From contig NZ_AYYI01000068.1 in NCBI RefSeq assembly GCF_001436505.1, forward strand, positions 1-39,636: 39,636 nt of DNA, given 5' to 3'. The DNA comes from Loigolactobacillus rennini DSM 20253. GTDB lineage: Bacteria; Bacillota; Bacilli; Lactobacillales; Lactobacillaceae. Below are positions 1 to 6,337 of this stretch, piece after piece; position 1 is the stretch's first letter, and every line of letters starts with the position of its first letter. The position numbers were made by a program, and so were the translations under genes. The notes under the pieces are model-generated. The model saw only the letters and a program-made list of their open reading frames with translations, was not told the DNA's origin and ran no database searches.

Positions 1-54
1 TTACCGCCCAGAAAGCAGCTTAATAAAGTTGTCCAATTTTAAGGGTTCACTTCA
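1..54 (-). mobile_element. Terminal end of an IS3-family (IS150-like) insertion sequence, cut by the window edge
   Basis: Read on the minus strand from position 54, the sequence starts with TG and continues as GTGAACCC followed by AATTGGACA (to about 30). This has the form of IS3/IS150-group left terminal repeats. The plus strand correspondingly ends in CA at 53-54, as IS3 ends do. The transposase would lie outside the window to the left. The terminal TGA also supplies the stop codon of a minus-strand reading frame that runs into it, as expected if the element inserted into a gene. Assignment is by resemblance only; the second end and the target duplication are not visible. Confidence 0.45.
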
Positions 55-241
55 CTCGCTAAACAAGTATTTCGCTTTTTTTAGTAAAATGCACTTTGCT
101 ATATTAGTAAAAGATATATTCATTGGTCCCAGTAATTCATCGATATGTTTTAAAATCATTTTGTTATTAATGGATTCAGCTAATTTTTTAAAAGCAATTG
201 AACTAATACTATATAGATAAAGACGGGTTTTCCCCGTCTTT
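52..241 (-). pseudogene. Possible 3'-truncated gene fragment running into the IS end
   Basis: A minus-strand frame is open from about 241 down to a TGA at 52-54 that is formed by the IS terminus. It encodes about 60 residues, including SSIAFKKLAESINNK and HIDELLGPMNISF, ending KAKYLFSE. There is no ATG/GTG/TTG start with a ribosome site at its beginning; the first in-frame ATG lies near 160 and has no Shine-Dalgarno. I do not recognise the family. The lysine-rich helical composition would fit a small cytoplasmic protein, but chance openness in AT-rich DNA is a real alternative. Confidence 0.25.
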
Positions 242-245
242 ATCT
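215..245. terminator. Rho-independent-type hairpin, probably bidirectional
   Basis: Perfect 13-bp stem: AGATAAAGACGGG at 215-227 pairs with CCCGTCTTTATCT at 233-245 around a 5-nt loop. On the minus strand it follows the 24-codon micro-ORF (251-325) by a few bases, which suggests that it ends that transcript. Confidence 0.6.
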
Positions 246-250
246 AACTG

Positions 251-325
251 TTAATTATTTTGCATATAGCTAATGACTCGTTCACGCACTTTGGAGGATA
301 ATTTAACCTGTACTAATAATTTCAT
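251..325 (-). CDS. Micro-ORF, 24 codons, unknown
   Basis: On the minus strand ATG at 325 opens MKLLVQVKLSSKVRERVIS followed by YMQNN and a TAA at 251-253. The upstream purine-rich AAAGAGATGATC gives a weak ribosome site. A TATAAT-like box lies further upstream (plus-strand ATTATA near 447). The intervening leader can pair AAGCTAAA with TTTAGCTT. A strong hairpin terminator follows immediately (215-245), so the layout is that of a small independent transcription unit. The peptide is cationic and has no membrane segment, GG-type leader or cysteines. It could be the remnant of a longer gene. Function unknown; coding status uncertain. Confidence 0.3.
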   Translation of the reverse strand: MKLLVQVKLSSKVRERVISYMQNN

Positions 326-921
326 AGTTGATCATCTCTTTCAATTGAATTAGATAAGCTAAAACAATAAGCAATTAATTTGTTCTTCGATAAAATGTTT
401 AGCTTAATTTTCGTCTATATATTAGGCCCCCTTTTTCTGAATTTCATTATATCATTTGTTTCTAATTAATTATATACTTTTTTTAATTTATTTTATGCTT
501 AATATCAGCATTTTTTGGAATATAATTAAATTATGATTATAAAAATATTTATTTATGAGTTACGTTAATTAGTTTTTTCTAATTTATTAAAGACAATGAT
601 TTGCGTGAAATGGATGACTGCTTAAACTACTGGTATGCAATAGAAATACTATCAACTTTTGATTAGCTAATTAAATTGTTGACTAAGAGATAATCAATGA
701 TATTTGTATTTGACAAGGGAAATATAAAAGTAAGTACGTCGACAAAATTGAAAAATTCACTTTAACCATCTCGGTTGCACTAGTTTAAGAGTAAAACTTA
801 ACCAAAATTTTTCGTCAGTATTTAGGAAGTGTAGTTAATCAGATTGTTTTAGAGTGCTATTAATAGTTAGATTCTGGACTATAATAATTGGTGTCGCCTA
901 AATAATTAAAGGAGTTCTAAA
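326..921. other. AT-rich intergenic region without a recognised gene
   Basis: About 600 bp of very AT-rich sequence with no credible reading frame on either strand. It should hold the leader and promoter of the minus-strand micro-ORF (roughly 326-480) and the kptA promoter. A TATAAT hexamer lies at 880-885, about 36 bases before the kptA start, with only a poor -35 match. Poly-T/poly-A tracts at 478-500 and 540-600 may be bent DNA. Nothing else was recognised. Confidence 0.5.
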
Positions 922-1473
922 ATGAAGCGCAGTTTAACTTTCATCAGTAAAAAAATGTCTTATGCATTGCGGCACAATCCCGAAAAATATGGGCTTACGC
1001 TGGATGAATATGGCTATACAGATGTTGCCCAATTCTTGCAAGCCCTCAATCGGATGCACCATTTTACGCCCCGATTAAAGTTAGCTGATTTGGAAAAAGT
1101 GATTGCGCAGTCGGATAAACAGCGCTTTGAAATTAGAAATGGTAAAATCTGCGCGCTTTATGGTCATTCCATTCCTGGTATCATTAAACGGCGCGCTGCA
1201 GTGCCACCAGCTATTTTGTATCATGGTACTGCGCGGCGTTTTTTAGCTAGCATTAAGCGGGAAGGGTTACTGCCCATGAGCCGGCAATACGTCCATTTAT
1301 CTACGGATGTTGCGACGGCGAAACAAGTTGGTTTGCGGCGGGATTCGCAGCCAGTTATTTTAACTATTGCAACTGAAAAAGCCCAAGCGGCTGGAATTCA
1401 ATTTTTTGTGGGCAATGATCAAGTTTGGTTGTGTTCCGAAGTACCGCCGCAGTATTTACAAGTGAAAGCCTGA
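922..1473 (+). CDS. kptA: Probable RNA 2'-phosphotransferase (Tpt1/KptA family)
   Basis: 183 aa. KptA/Tpt1 enzymes transfer an RNA 2'-phosphate to NAD+, giving ADP-ribose 1'',2''-cyclic phosphate and nicotinamide. In bacteria the physiological substrate is unknown. The N-terminal winged-helix half carries SKKMSYALRHNPEKYGL (residues ~9-25), the family signature with the RNA-binding Arg-His. The C-terminal ADP-ribosyl-transferase-like half carries LYHGT (~98-102), the GLLPMSRQYVHLS stretch (~116-128) and a late arginine/valine-rich NAD-binding region. Length matches the family. The start is ATG with AAAGGAG seven bases upstream. It is a monocistronic gene, followed by a 17-bp hairpin and then the convergent transporter operon. 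Confidence 0.9.
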   Translation: MKRSLTFISKKMSYALRHNPEKYGLTLDEYGYTDVAQFLQALNRMHHFTPRLKLADLEKVIAQSDKQRFEIRNGKICALYGHSIPGIIKRRAAVPPAILYHGTARRFLASIKREGLLPMSRQYVHLSTDVATAKQVGLRRDSQPVILTIATEKAQAAGIQFFVGNDQVWLCSEVPPQYLQVKA

Positions 1474-1498
1474 CCGGCTCCGTTATTGGCGCATAGCA

Positions 1499-1534
1499 AA
1501 CGGCACGTTATTCATTGATGAATAACGTGCCGTT
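1499..1534. terminator. 17-bp perfect hairpin between convergent genes
   Basis: AACGGCACGTTATTCAT (1499-1515) pairs perfectly with ATGAATAACGTGCCGTT (1518-1534) around a 2-nt loop. It lies between kptA and the convergent substrate-binding protein gene, so it probably terminates both. No strong T-tract follows. Its core (CGTTATTCA/TGAATAACG) resembles that of the hairpins at 28902-28940 and 29261-29299. Confidence 0.55.
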
Positions 1535-1580
1535 GACTTTAGTATAATGCTTAACACTTACCCGCTTTTACCAGCATGTT

Positions 1581-2612
1581 TTATTTTGGCTCTTCTCCGG
1601 CTAGCATCCGTTTAGCTTCTGTCTTAGATAAGTCGTAGTGGTAATACTTATCATAGAATTGTTGGGTTTTTTTGGTTAAGTTCAGTTGTTTAAATTTGTT
1701 CGGGTGTAACTTTTTAGCAGCCCACAGGACTTGGAGGGCTTCTTCAGCACTGTAGCGATCCCAAGCAAAAGTACCTTGTGGATTGCCATAGACCCGACCG
1801 GCTTTAACGGCTTTTAGTTTAGCAAAGCGGGAATCGTGGCACAGTGTTTTCAAGGCCTTTTTGCTGGTGGTATTGCCAATGATAATGACTTGTGGGTTGG
1901 CCTTAATAATTTGTTCTGCAGTAACAGCCCGCATATTGCCTTTAACTTTTAACGCGTTTTTGCCGCCGCTTAATTTAATCCACTCATCCACGATGGTGTC
2001 GCGGCCATCTACTTTTAATAGATCTTGGTCGTTGACAATGTGCAACACTCGCGTTTTTTTCGTATTTTCATCCAAATGTTGTTTAACGTATTTAATGTTG
2101 CCATTTAATTCTTTCACGTACTGGTTGGCAATTTTAGGGGAGTTGCCGCCTAAAACCTTAGCCGTGGTTTTAACTGAGCGCTTTAAGCCGGCAAAATCTT
2201 GGTACATTAAATTAACAGCGGGAATGCCTACTTTAGTAGCCTGTTCTGCTTGATTTTTATCAGCAGTTAACACCACATCCGGTTTTAATTTTAATAATTC
2301 TTCTGTTTGGATATCATTGCCGCTCAATGGTGCAGTGACAGCTTTGATGCCGGGATAAACGGTGCTGAACCACGGAAAACTTTTCACGGTATCCGTTGTA
2401 GCAACCAACTTTTTTTGGCCGTTTAAAAGGAGTACCACTTGGTTGTTAGCGTGCCATAAATCGGCAACCCGGTTGACTTTTTTAGAGATTTTAACGGTTT
2501 TGCCACTTAAATCCTTAACGTTACGTGTACTAGCTGCTTGAATTGGGGTTGACACTAAGACGACTGCAAAAAGCAGACCGAATAATAAGGTACATTTTTT
2601 CCAGAATTTCAT
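1581..2612 (-). CDS. ABC transporter substrate-binding protein, BtuF/FecB type (metal, oxyanion or chelate)
   Basis: 343 aa, last gene of a permease-ATPase-binding protein operon; its ATG overlaps the ATPase stop (ATGA). It has an N-terminal signal peptide (KK, hydrophobic core, IQA-A cleavage-like site near residue 26-27) and then a type III periplasmic-binding fold. Signs of the fold are RVADLWHANNQVVLLL near residue 48, LKPDVVLTADKN (~108-119), the long inter-lobe helix, and ANPQVIIIG (~237-245). SBPs of Gram-positive bacteria normally have a lipobox cysteine. Here none follows the hydrophobic core, and the only early Cys is residue 7, so anchoring is unclear. The ligand cannot be read from the sequence. 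The setting beside moa/nar genes suggests molybdate or tungstate (as in MolBCA), while iron, heme or cobalamin are alternatives. Confidence 0.85.
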   Translation of the reverse strand: MKFWKKCTLLFGLLFAVVLVSTPIQAASTRNVKDLSGKTVKISKKVNRVADLWHANNQVVLLLNGQKKLVATTDTVKSFPWFSTVYPGIKAVTAPLSGNDIQTEELLKLKPDVVLTADKNQAEQATKVGIPAVNLMYQDFAGLKRSVKTTAKVLGGNSPKIANQYVKELNGNIKYVKQHLDENTKKTRVLHIVNDQDLLKVDGRDTIVDEWIKLSGGKNALKVKGNMRAVTAEQIIKANPQVIIIGNTTSKKALKTLCHDSRFAKLKAVKAGRVYGNPQGTFAWDRYSAEEALQVLWAAKKLHPNKFKQLNLTKKTQQFYDKYYHYDLSKTEAKRMLAGEEPK

Positions 2613-3412
2613 GAGAACCTCCTAAAAACAGTTTGATCAACAATGCAGGTTTTTTGCTGCGTCGCAGGGAGGGTGACGACGTTTAAAGGTAGTTGGTAGA
2701 CATCACTTAAATGAGAACTCGTTAAAATCTTAGCAGCAGGCCCGCTTTGCCACTGCCCATTTTGGGCCAAGGTACTGACTTGGTCGTTTAATAATAGGGC
2801 TTGGTTCGGGTCATGGGTAGTTAAAACAATGCCATAGCCAGTCTGCGCTAATTTTTGAATTAATTTTAAAACGCGGACTTGGTTGGCCACATCTAAAGCA
2901 GAAGTCGGCTCATCAAAGATGATTAGCTCTGGTTCTTGCAATAATGCCCGGACAATGCTGGCTAGTTGTTGTTGACCACCACTGACGGCAGCATAACTTT
3001 GCTGTGCACAGCTGCTTAAATTAAACCGAGCGAGTAGTGCTTCTGCGCGGGAGCGATCTTTAGCGGTGGGAGCAGCCAGTAAACTTAAATGTGGTGCCCG
3101 TCCTAATAGGACATAATCACGCAAACTAAAAGTAACCGGTGTTCGTTCGCTGCTCATTTGCGGGACGTAGGCGATTTTACGAGATCGTTGAGCTGGTGAT
3201 AAACGCCGTAATGAGTGGCCATTTAACGTGACTGTACCGGCAGTTGGCCGGTAAACACCGGCTAAACAATTGAGTAATGTCGATTTGCCCACACCATTTG
3301 GGCCTAAGATGCAATGGATTTGCCCGCTGTGTAGCTGAAAATTAATGCCAGTAAATAATGACTGGGTATCGGCGTAATGAAAACTAAGATCTGTCGCGAT
3401 CAGCTGGGTCAT
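2609..3412 (-). CDS. ABC transporter ATPase, FecE/BtuD type
   Basis: 267 aa from the ATG at 3412, which overlaps the permease stop as ATGA. An upstream in-frame TTG at 3445 would add 11 residues but would bury the start deep in the permease gene. Walker A GPNGVGKST, Q-loop region AYVPQMSSE, ABC signature VSGGQQQL, Walker B LIIFDEPT, D-loop SALD and switch histidine TTHD are all present and in order, so the protein should be an active ATPase. It energises the importer with the FecCD-type permease upstream and the binding protein downstream. Confidence 0.9.
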   Translation of the reverse strand: MTQLIATDLSFHYADTQSLFTGINFQLHSGQIHCILGPNGVGKSTLLNCLAGVYRPTAGTVTLNGHSLRRLSPAQRSRKIAYVPQMSSERTPVTFSLRDYVLLGRAPHLSLLAAPTAKDRSRAEALLARFNLSSCAQQSYAAVSGGQQQLASIVRALLQEPELIIFDEPTSALDVANQVRVLKLIQKLAQTGYGIVLTTHDPNQALLLNDQVSTLAQNGQWQSGPAAKILTSSHLSDVYQLPLNVVTLPATQQKTCIVDQTVFRRFS

Positions 3413-4431
3413 ACAAAGGTCACTCGTTTCTTTAATAATAACCAAACAAATAAAGGTGTACCGATAAAACCAGTTAAGATCCCTAATGGAATTTCACCGG
3501 CGCTAAGACTGCGGGCAAGACTGTCTAAAAGTAGTAGAAAAATAGCGCCAAAAATGCCGGCTAAAGGTAAAGCTTTAGCGTTGTTTTGACCAATCACCAG
3601 CCTTGCCGCATGGGGAACCACTAAACCGATCCAACCGATGGTACCACTTAAGCAAACTGCACTGGCTGTTAGTACGGTAGCACATAAAATGATAATGCCT
3701 TGTTCCAGTTTTAAATTTGCGCCCAATGTGGTGGCTTCTAATTGATTGAGACTGAGTAAATTTAGACGCCAACGAAAAGCCAATAACACAATGCCAGCCA
3801 ATAGCAAAGTGGGCACGTTGAGGCCAAGATTGCTTAATGTAACTTTTTCCAAACTGCCCAATTGCCAATAAGTGATGCTGGGCAGTTGTTGCTCAGGATC
3901 GGCTACGTATTTGAGCAAACCGATCACCGCTTGCATGAAGCCACTAATGATGATCCCAGCTAAAACTAAAGTCAAACTCCCCCGACTGTTTAGAAAGTGC
4001 TGAATGCTGACAGCTGCCAAAACCGCCAATAGACCACCAGCAAAGGCGCTAATCTGGATTCCTGCAGCTTGGTAGCCTAAGATAATGGCTAAAGCGGCTC
4101 CGGCTGCAGCGCCATTTGAAACCCCCAATAAATCTGGTGATACCAGTGGGTTGTGAAAAATAGCTTGAAAGGCGGTTCCAGAGATCGCTAAAGCAGCACC
4201 GATAATGGCGGCTGCTAAAATCCGGGGTAAGCGCAATTCAAGTAAAATCTGTTGATCGGTAGCAGCAACTGCTGGTGCTAATTGCAATGGGTGAAGAAAA
4301 AAGTGACTGATGGTCGTAAATGATAAAGGATAACGACCGACACTTAGCGCACCAAACATGACAATCAATAACAGTAGGCCACTGCCAATTAAAAATTGCC
4401 GGTAAGAAAATCGCGGTTTTTTGAGAATCAT
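3409..4431 (-). CDS. ABC transporter permease, FecCD/BtuC family
   Basis: About 340 aa with roughly nine to ten hydrophobic helices typical of FecCD/BtuC permeases. Family marks include LRLPRILAAAIIGAALAISG (~65-84), the following NPLVSPDLLGVSNGAA loop, and the cytoplasmic coupling region GTIGWIGLVVPHAARL late in the protein. I take the ATG at 4431 because AAGGTGG lies seven bases upstream; GTG codons at 4440/4437 are alternatives. First gene of the operon. Its promoter has an extended -10 (TGC-TATAAT, minus strand at 4460-4468) and lies beside the inverted repeat at 4491-4515 shared with the moa operon. Confidence 0.9.
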   Translation of the reverse strand: MILKKPRFSYRQFLIGSGLLLLIVMFGALSVGRYPLSFTTISHFFLHPLQLAPAVAATDQQILLELRLPRILAAAIIGAALAISGTAFQAIFHNPLVSPDLLGVSNGAAAGAALAIILGYQAAGIQISAFAGGLLAVLAAVSIQHFLNSRGSLTLVLAGIIISGFMQAVIGLLKYVADPEQQLPSITYWQLGSLEKVTLSNLGLNVPTLLLAGIVLLAFRWRLNLLSLNQLEATTLGANLKLEQGIIILCATVLTASAVCLSGTIGWIGLVVPHAARLVIGQNNAKALPLAGIFGAIFLLLLDSLARSLSAGEIPLGILTGFIGTPLFVWLLLKKRVTFV

Positions 4432-4594
4432 GCTCACCACCTTCTAAACGCTTTCTTCATTATAGCATGTGGAATGTTTCACGCTTATTAGGGAATTGAC
4501 TAATTATCAATTCCCAAAACGTCTGTCATACTAGAATTGTCTAAATGATAAAATTTACACATTCAACCGGAATGTTAAAGTGAGGGACCACGTC
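4432..4594. promoter_or_regulatory. Divergent promoter region of the importer and moaEDA-narK operons
   Basis: On the minus strand an extended -10 (TGCTATAAT, plus-strand ATTATAGCA at 4460-4468) serves the permease gene. GGGAATTGA at 4491-4499 and TCAATTCCC at 4507-4515 form a 9-bp inverted repeat with a 7-nt spacer, and the left arm is part of ATTAGGGAATTG. The same word recurs on the minus strand in the narG/moe divergent region (17890-17901). This placement suggests an operator, possibly for NreC, whose staphylococcal sites are described as TAGGG-N4-CCCTA. TTGACT at 4496-4501 overlaps the repeat, but no -10 lies at a good distance from it. Confidence 0.5.
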
Positions 4595-5002
4595 GTGCAT
4601 TATGTCGCTATTGCAACGCAGCCGCTAGATGTTCAAGCTTTATACAATAAATTAGTTGATCCGCAATTTGGTGGGATCGTCACCTTTATTGGCACTGTAC
4701 GCCAATGGACAGCCCAAGTTGAAACCACGGCAATCGAATACACTGCGTACACGGAAATGGCTGTCAAAGAAATGACTAAATTGGCAGCTGAAGTTGAAGC
4801 AAAAGGCGCTAATGTAGTGATTGTTCACCGCGTGGGCCATTTAGCGTTGGCAGATGAGGCCGTTTTTGTTGGTGTGGCCGCCGCACACCGCGCAGAAGCA
4901 TTCGATTGGTGTGAATATTTAATCAATACCGTTAAGGAACGCGTTCCGATTTGGAAAAAAGAGTTTGATACTGATAAAGTGCGCTGGGGAGGGCCTAAAT
5001 AA
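4595..5002 (+). CDS. moaE: Molybdopterin synthase large (catalytic) subunit MoaE
   Basis: 135 aa from GTG at 4595, which has GAGGG eight bases upstream. A GTG at 4580 would add five residues without a ribosome site. MoaE with thiocarboxylated MoaD converts cyclic pyranopterin monophosphate to molybdopterin. Family features: GGIVTFIGTVRQW near residue 25, YTAYTEMAVKEM in the middle, HRVGHL (~82-87) followed by VFVGVAAAHRAEAF, and the catalytic-lysine region VKERVPIWKKE at the end. First gene of moaE-moaD-moaA-narK; its stop overlaps the moaD start by one base. Confidence 0.95.
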   Translation: MHYVAIATQPLDVQALYNKLVDPQFGGIVTFIGTVRQWTAQVETTAIEYTAYTEMAVKEMTKLAAEVEAKGANVVIVHRVGHLALADEAVFVGVAAAHRAEAFDWCEYLINTVKERVPIWKKEFDTDKVRWGGPK

Positions 5003-5247
5003 TGTTTACCGTTAAATTATTTGCAGTATTAGCTGAACAAGTTGCACAAAATGAGGTGCAACTCCCACTTAAAACGCCGATTACAGCAGCAACTGTCAAA
5101 CAGGCAATGGCGAAAAAGTTTCCCCAGACAACGCCTGTTTTAACTGATTGTTTAGTCGCTGTCAACCAAACTTTTGTTACTGATGAAAGTTTTCAGCCAG
5201 AAGAAGTGCGCGAAGTTGCTTTAATTCCACCGGTTAGCGGCGGTTAA
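5002..5247 (+). CDS. moaD: Molybdopterin synthase sulfur carrier subunit MoaD
   Basis: 81 aa, beta-grasp ubiquitin-like protein. The C-terminus ends IPPVSGG; the terminal Gly-Gly is adenylated and thiocarboxylated by a MoeB-type enzyme and carries sulfur to MoaE. The central AVNQTFV and ALIPPVSGG segments are the usual MoaD landmarks. ATG overlaps the moaE TAA by one base (TAATG), indicating translational coupling. A probable activating enzyme is encoded at 16750-17763. Confidence 0.95.
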   Translation: MFTVKLFAVLAEQVAQNEVQLPLKTPITAATVKQAMAKKFPQTTPVLTDCLVAVNQTFVTDESFQPEEVREVALIPPVSGG

Positions 5248-5335
5248 ACCTTGAATGAATTAGAGCGTGTCCCTTAACACGATTTTAAACGGGTAGCAGG
5301 TGCTTGTTACTTGCTGCTTTGTAGGAGGAATTTTT

Positions 5336-6331
5336 ATGGAACCTTTATATGATCGTTACGATCGTTTACATAATTATGTTCGGATTTCCATTACGGATCG
5401 TTGCCCGTTACGATGTGTCTATTGTATGCCGGAGGAAGGGTTACCGTTTTTCCCAACTGATCGGGTGTTATCCCAAGATGAAATTGTTCAGTTAGTGCAA
5501 AATTTTGCAGAAATGGGTGTTTCTAAAGTCCGGTTTACTGGTGGTGAACCGTTATTGCGTCGGGATGTAGTTGATATTGTTCGCCGGGTGCACGCGATTC
5601 CTGGCATCACTGACATTTCGGCAACTACTAACGGTTTGTACCTGCCACGGAAAGCAGCGGCATTAAAAGAAGCAGGGTTGCAACGGCTTAACATCAGCTT
5701 AGATACTTTTGATCCGGCACGTTATAAAAAAATTACCCGTGGCGGCAACATTAAACAAGTGCTCAAGGGAATTAAAATCGCCAGTGAATTAGGTTATGTT
5801 GTGAAGTTGAATGTGGTTGTTATCAAAGGACAAAACGATGATGAGCTACTGAAATTCTTGAATTATACACGGGATCACCGGGTTAATGTGCGTTTCATTG
5901 AATTTATGCCGATCGGAAATTCCGAAGCAACTTGGAAGAAAGAATATGTTGGATTAAAGAATGTCTTTGATATTTGTGAAGAAAATCAAATTGACTACCA
6001 ACCGATCCAATTACCTGGTAATGGGCCATCTGAAAACTATCGAATTAAAGGTGCACTGGGCAGTTTTGGGTTGATTCATCCGATTAGTGGTAAGTTTTGT
6101 GAAACTTGTAACCGTTTGCGGATCACGCCAGATGGCTACATTAAAGCTTGTTTATATTGGGATGAAGAAATTAATATCCGCGCGGCAATTCCGGACAAAG
6201 TTGAATTTCGCCGCTTAGTGCAGCGGGCATTGGATAATAAACCATTGGATCACCGGATGGCATTGACTGACGTGGATAAGGTGGAGTATAAGGCGCCAAC
6301 TTGGCGGCATATGAGTCAAATTGGAGGTTAA
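5336..6331 (+). CDS. moaA: GTP 3',8-cyclase MoaA (radical SAM)
   Basis: 331 aa from ATG 5336 with a strong GTAGGAGG ribosome site; an in-frame upstream TTG at 5300 has none. MoaA makes 3',8-cyclo-GTP from GTP, the first Moco step with MoaC. The N-terminal SAM [4Fe-4S] motif is C23-x3-C27-x2-C30 (RCPLRCVYC). FTGGEPLLR is the SAM-binding GGEP motif. The second C-terminal cluster is CETC-x13-C (KFCETCNRLRITPDGYIKAC), and the protein ends in the Gly-Gly needed for activity. The 88-bp gap after moaD holds two weak hairpins (CGTGT/ACACG, AGCAGGT/ACTTGCT) of unknown meaning. narK follows after 6 bases. Confidence 0.97.
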   Translation: MEPLYDRYDRLHNYVRISITDRCPLRCVYCMPEEGLPFFPTDRVLSQDEIVQLVQNFAEMGVSKVRFTGGEPLLRRDVVDIVRRVHAIPGITDISATTNGLYLPRKAAALKEAGLQRLNISLDTFDPARYKKITRGGNIKQVLKGIKIASELGYVVKLNVVVIKGQNDDELLKFLNYTRDHRVNVRFIEFMPIGNSEATWKKEYVGLKNVFDICEENQIDYQPIQLPGNGPSENYRIKGALGSFGLIHPISGKFCETCNRLRITPDGYIKACLYWDEEINIRAAIPDKVEFRRLVQRALDNKPLDHRMALTDVDKVEYKAPTWRHMSQIGG

Positions 6332-6337
6332 ATTAGA

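Noticed and set aside
29-220. 63-codon open frame on the plus strand at the left edge
   Set aside because: It starts with TTG inside the IS-like end, has no ribosome site, and overlaps the more plausible minus-strand fragment. Composition is that of AT-rich noncoding DNA.
1861-2253. 130-codon plus-strand frame
   Set aside because: Lies wholly antisense to the binding protein gene, with no ribosome site and no family features.
5248-5335. Molybdenum cofactor riboswitch before moaA
   Set aside because: Two weak hairpins only; the gap of 88 bp is too short for the known Moco aptamer and lacks its conserved sequence.
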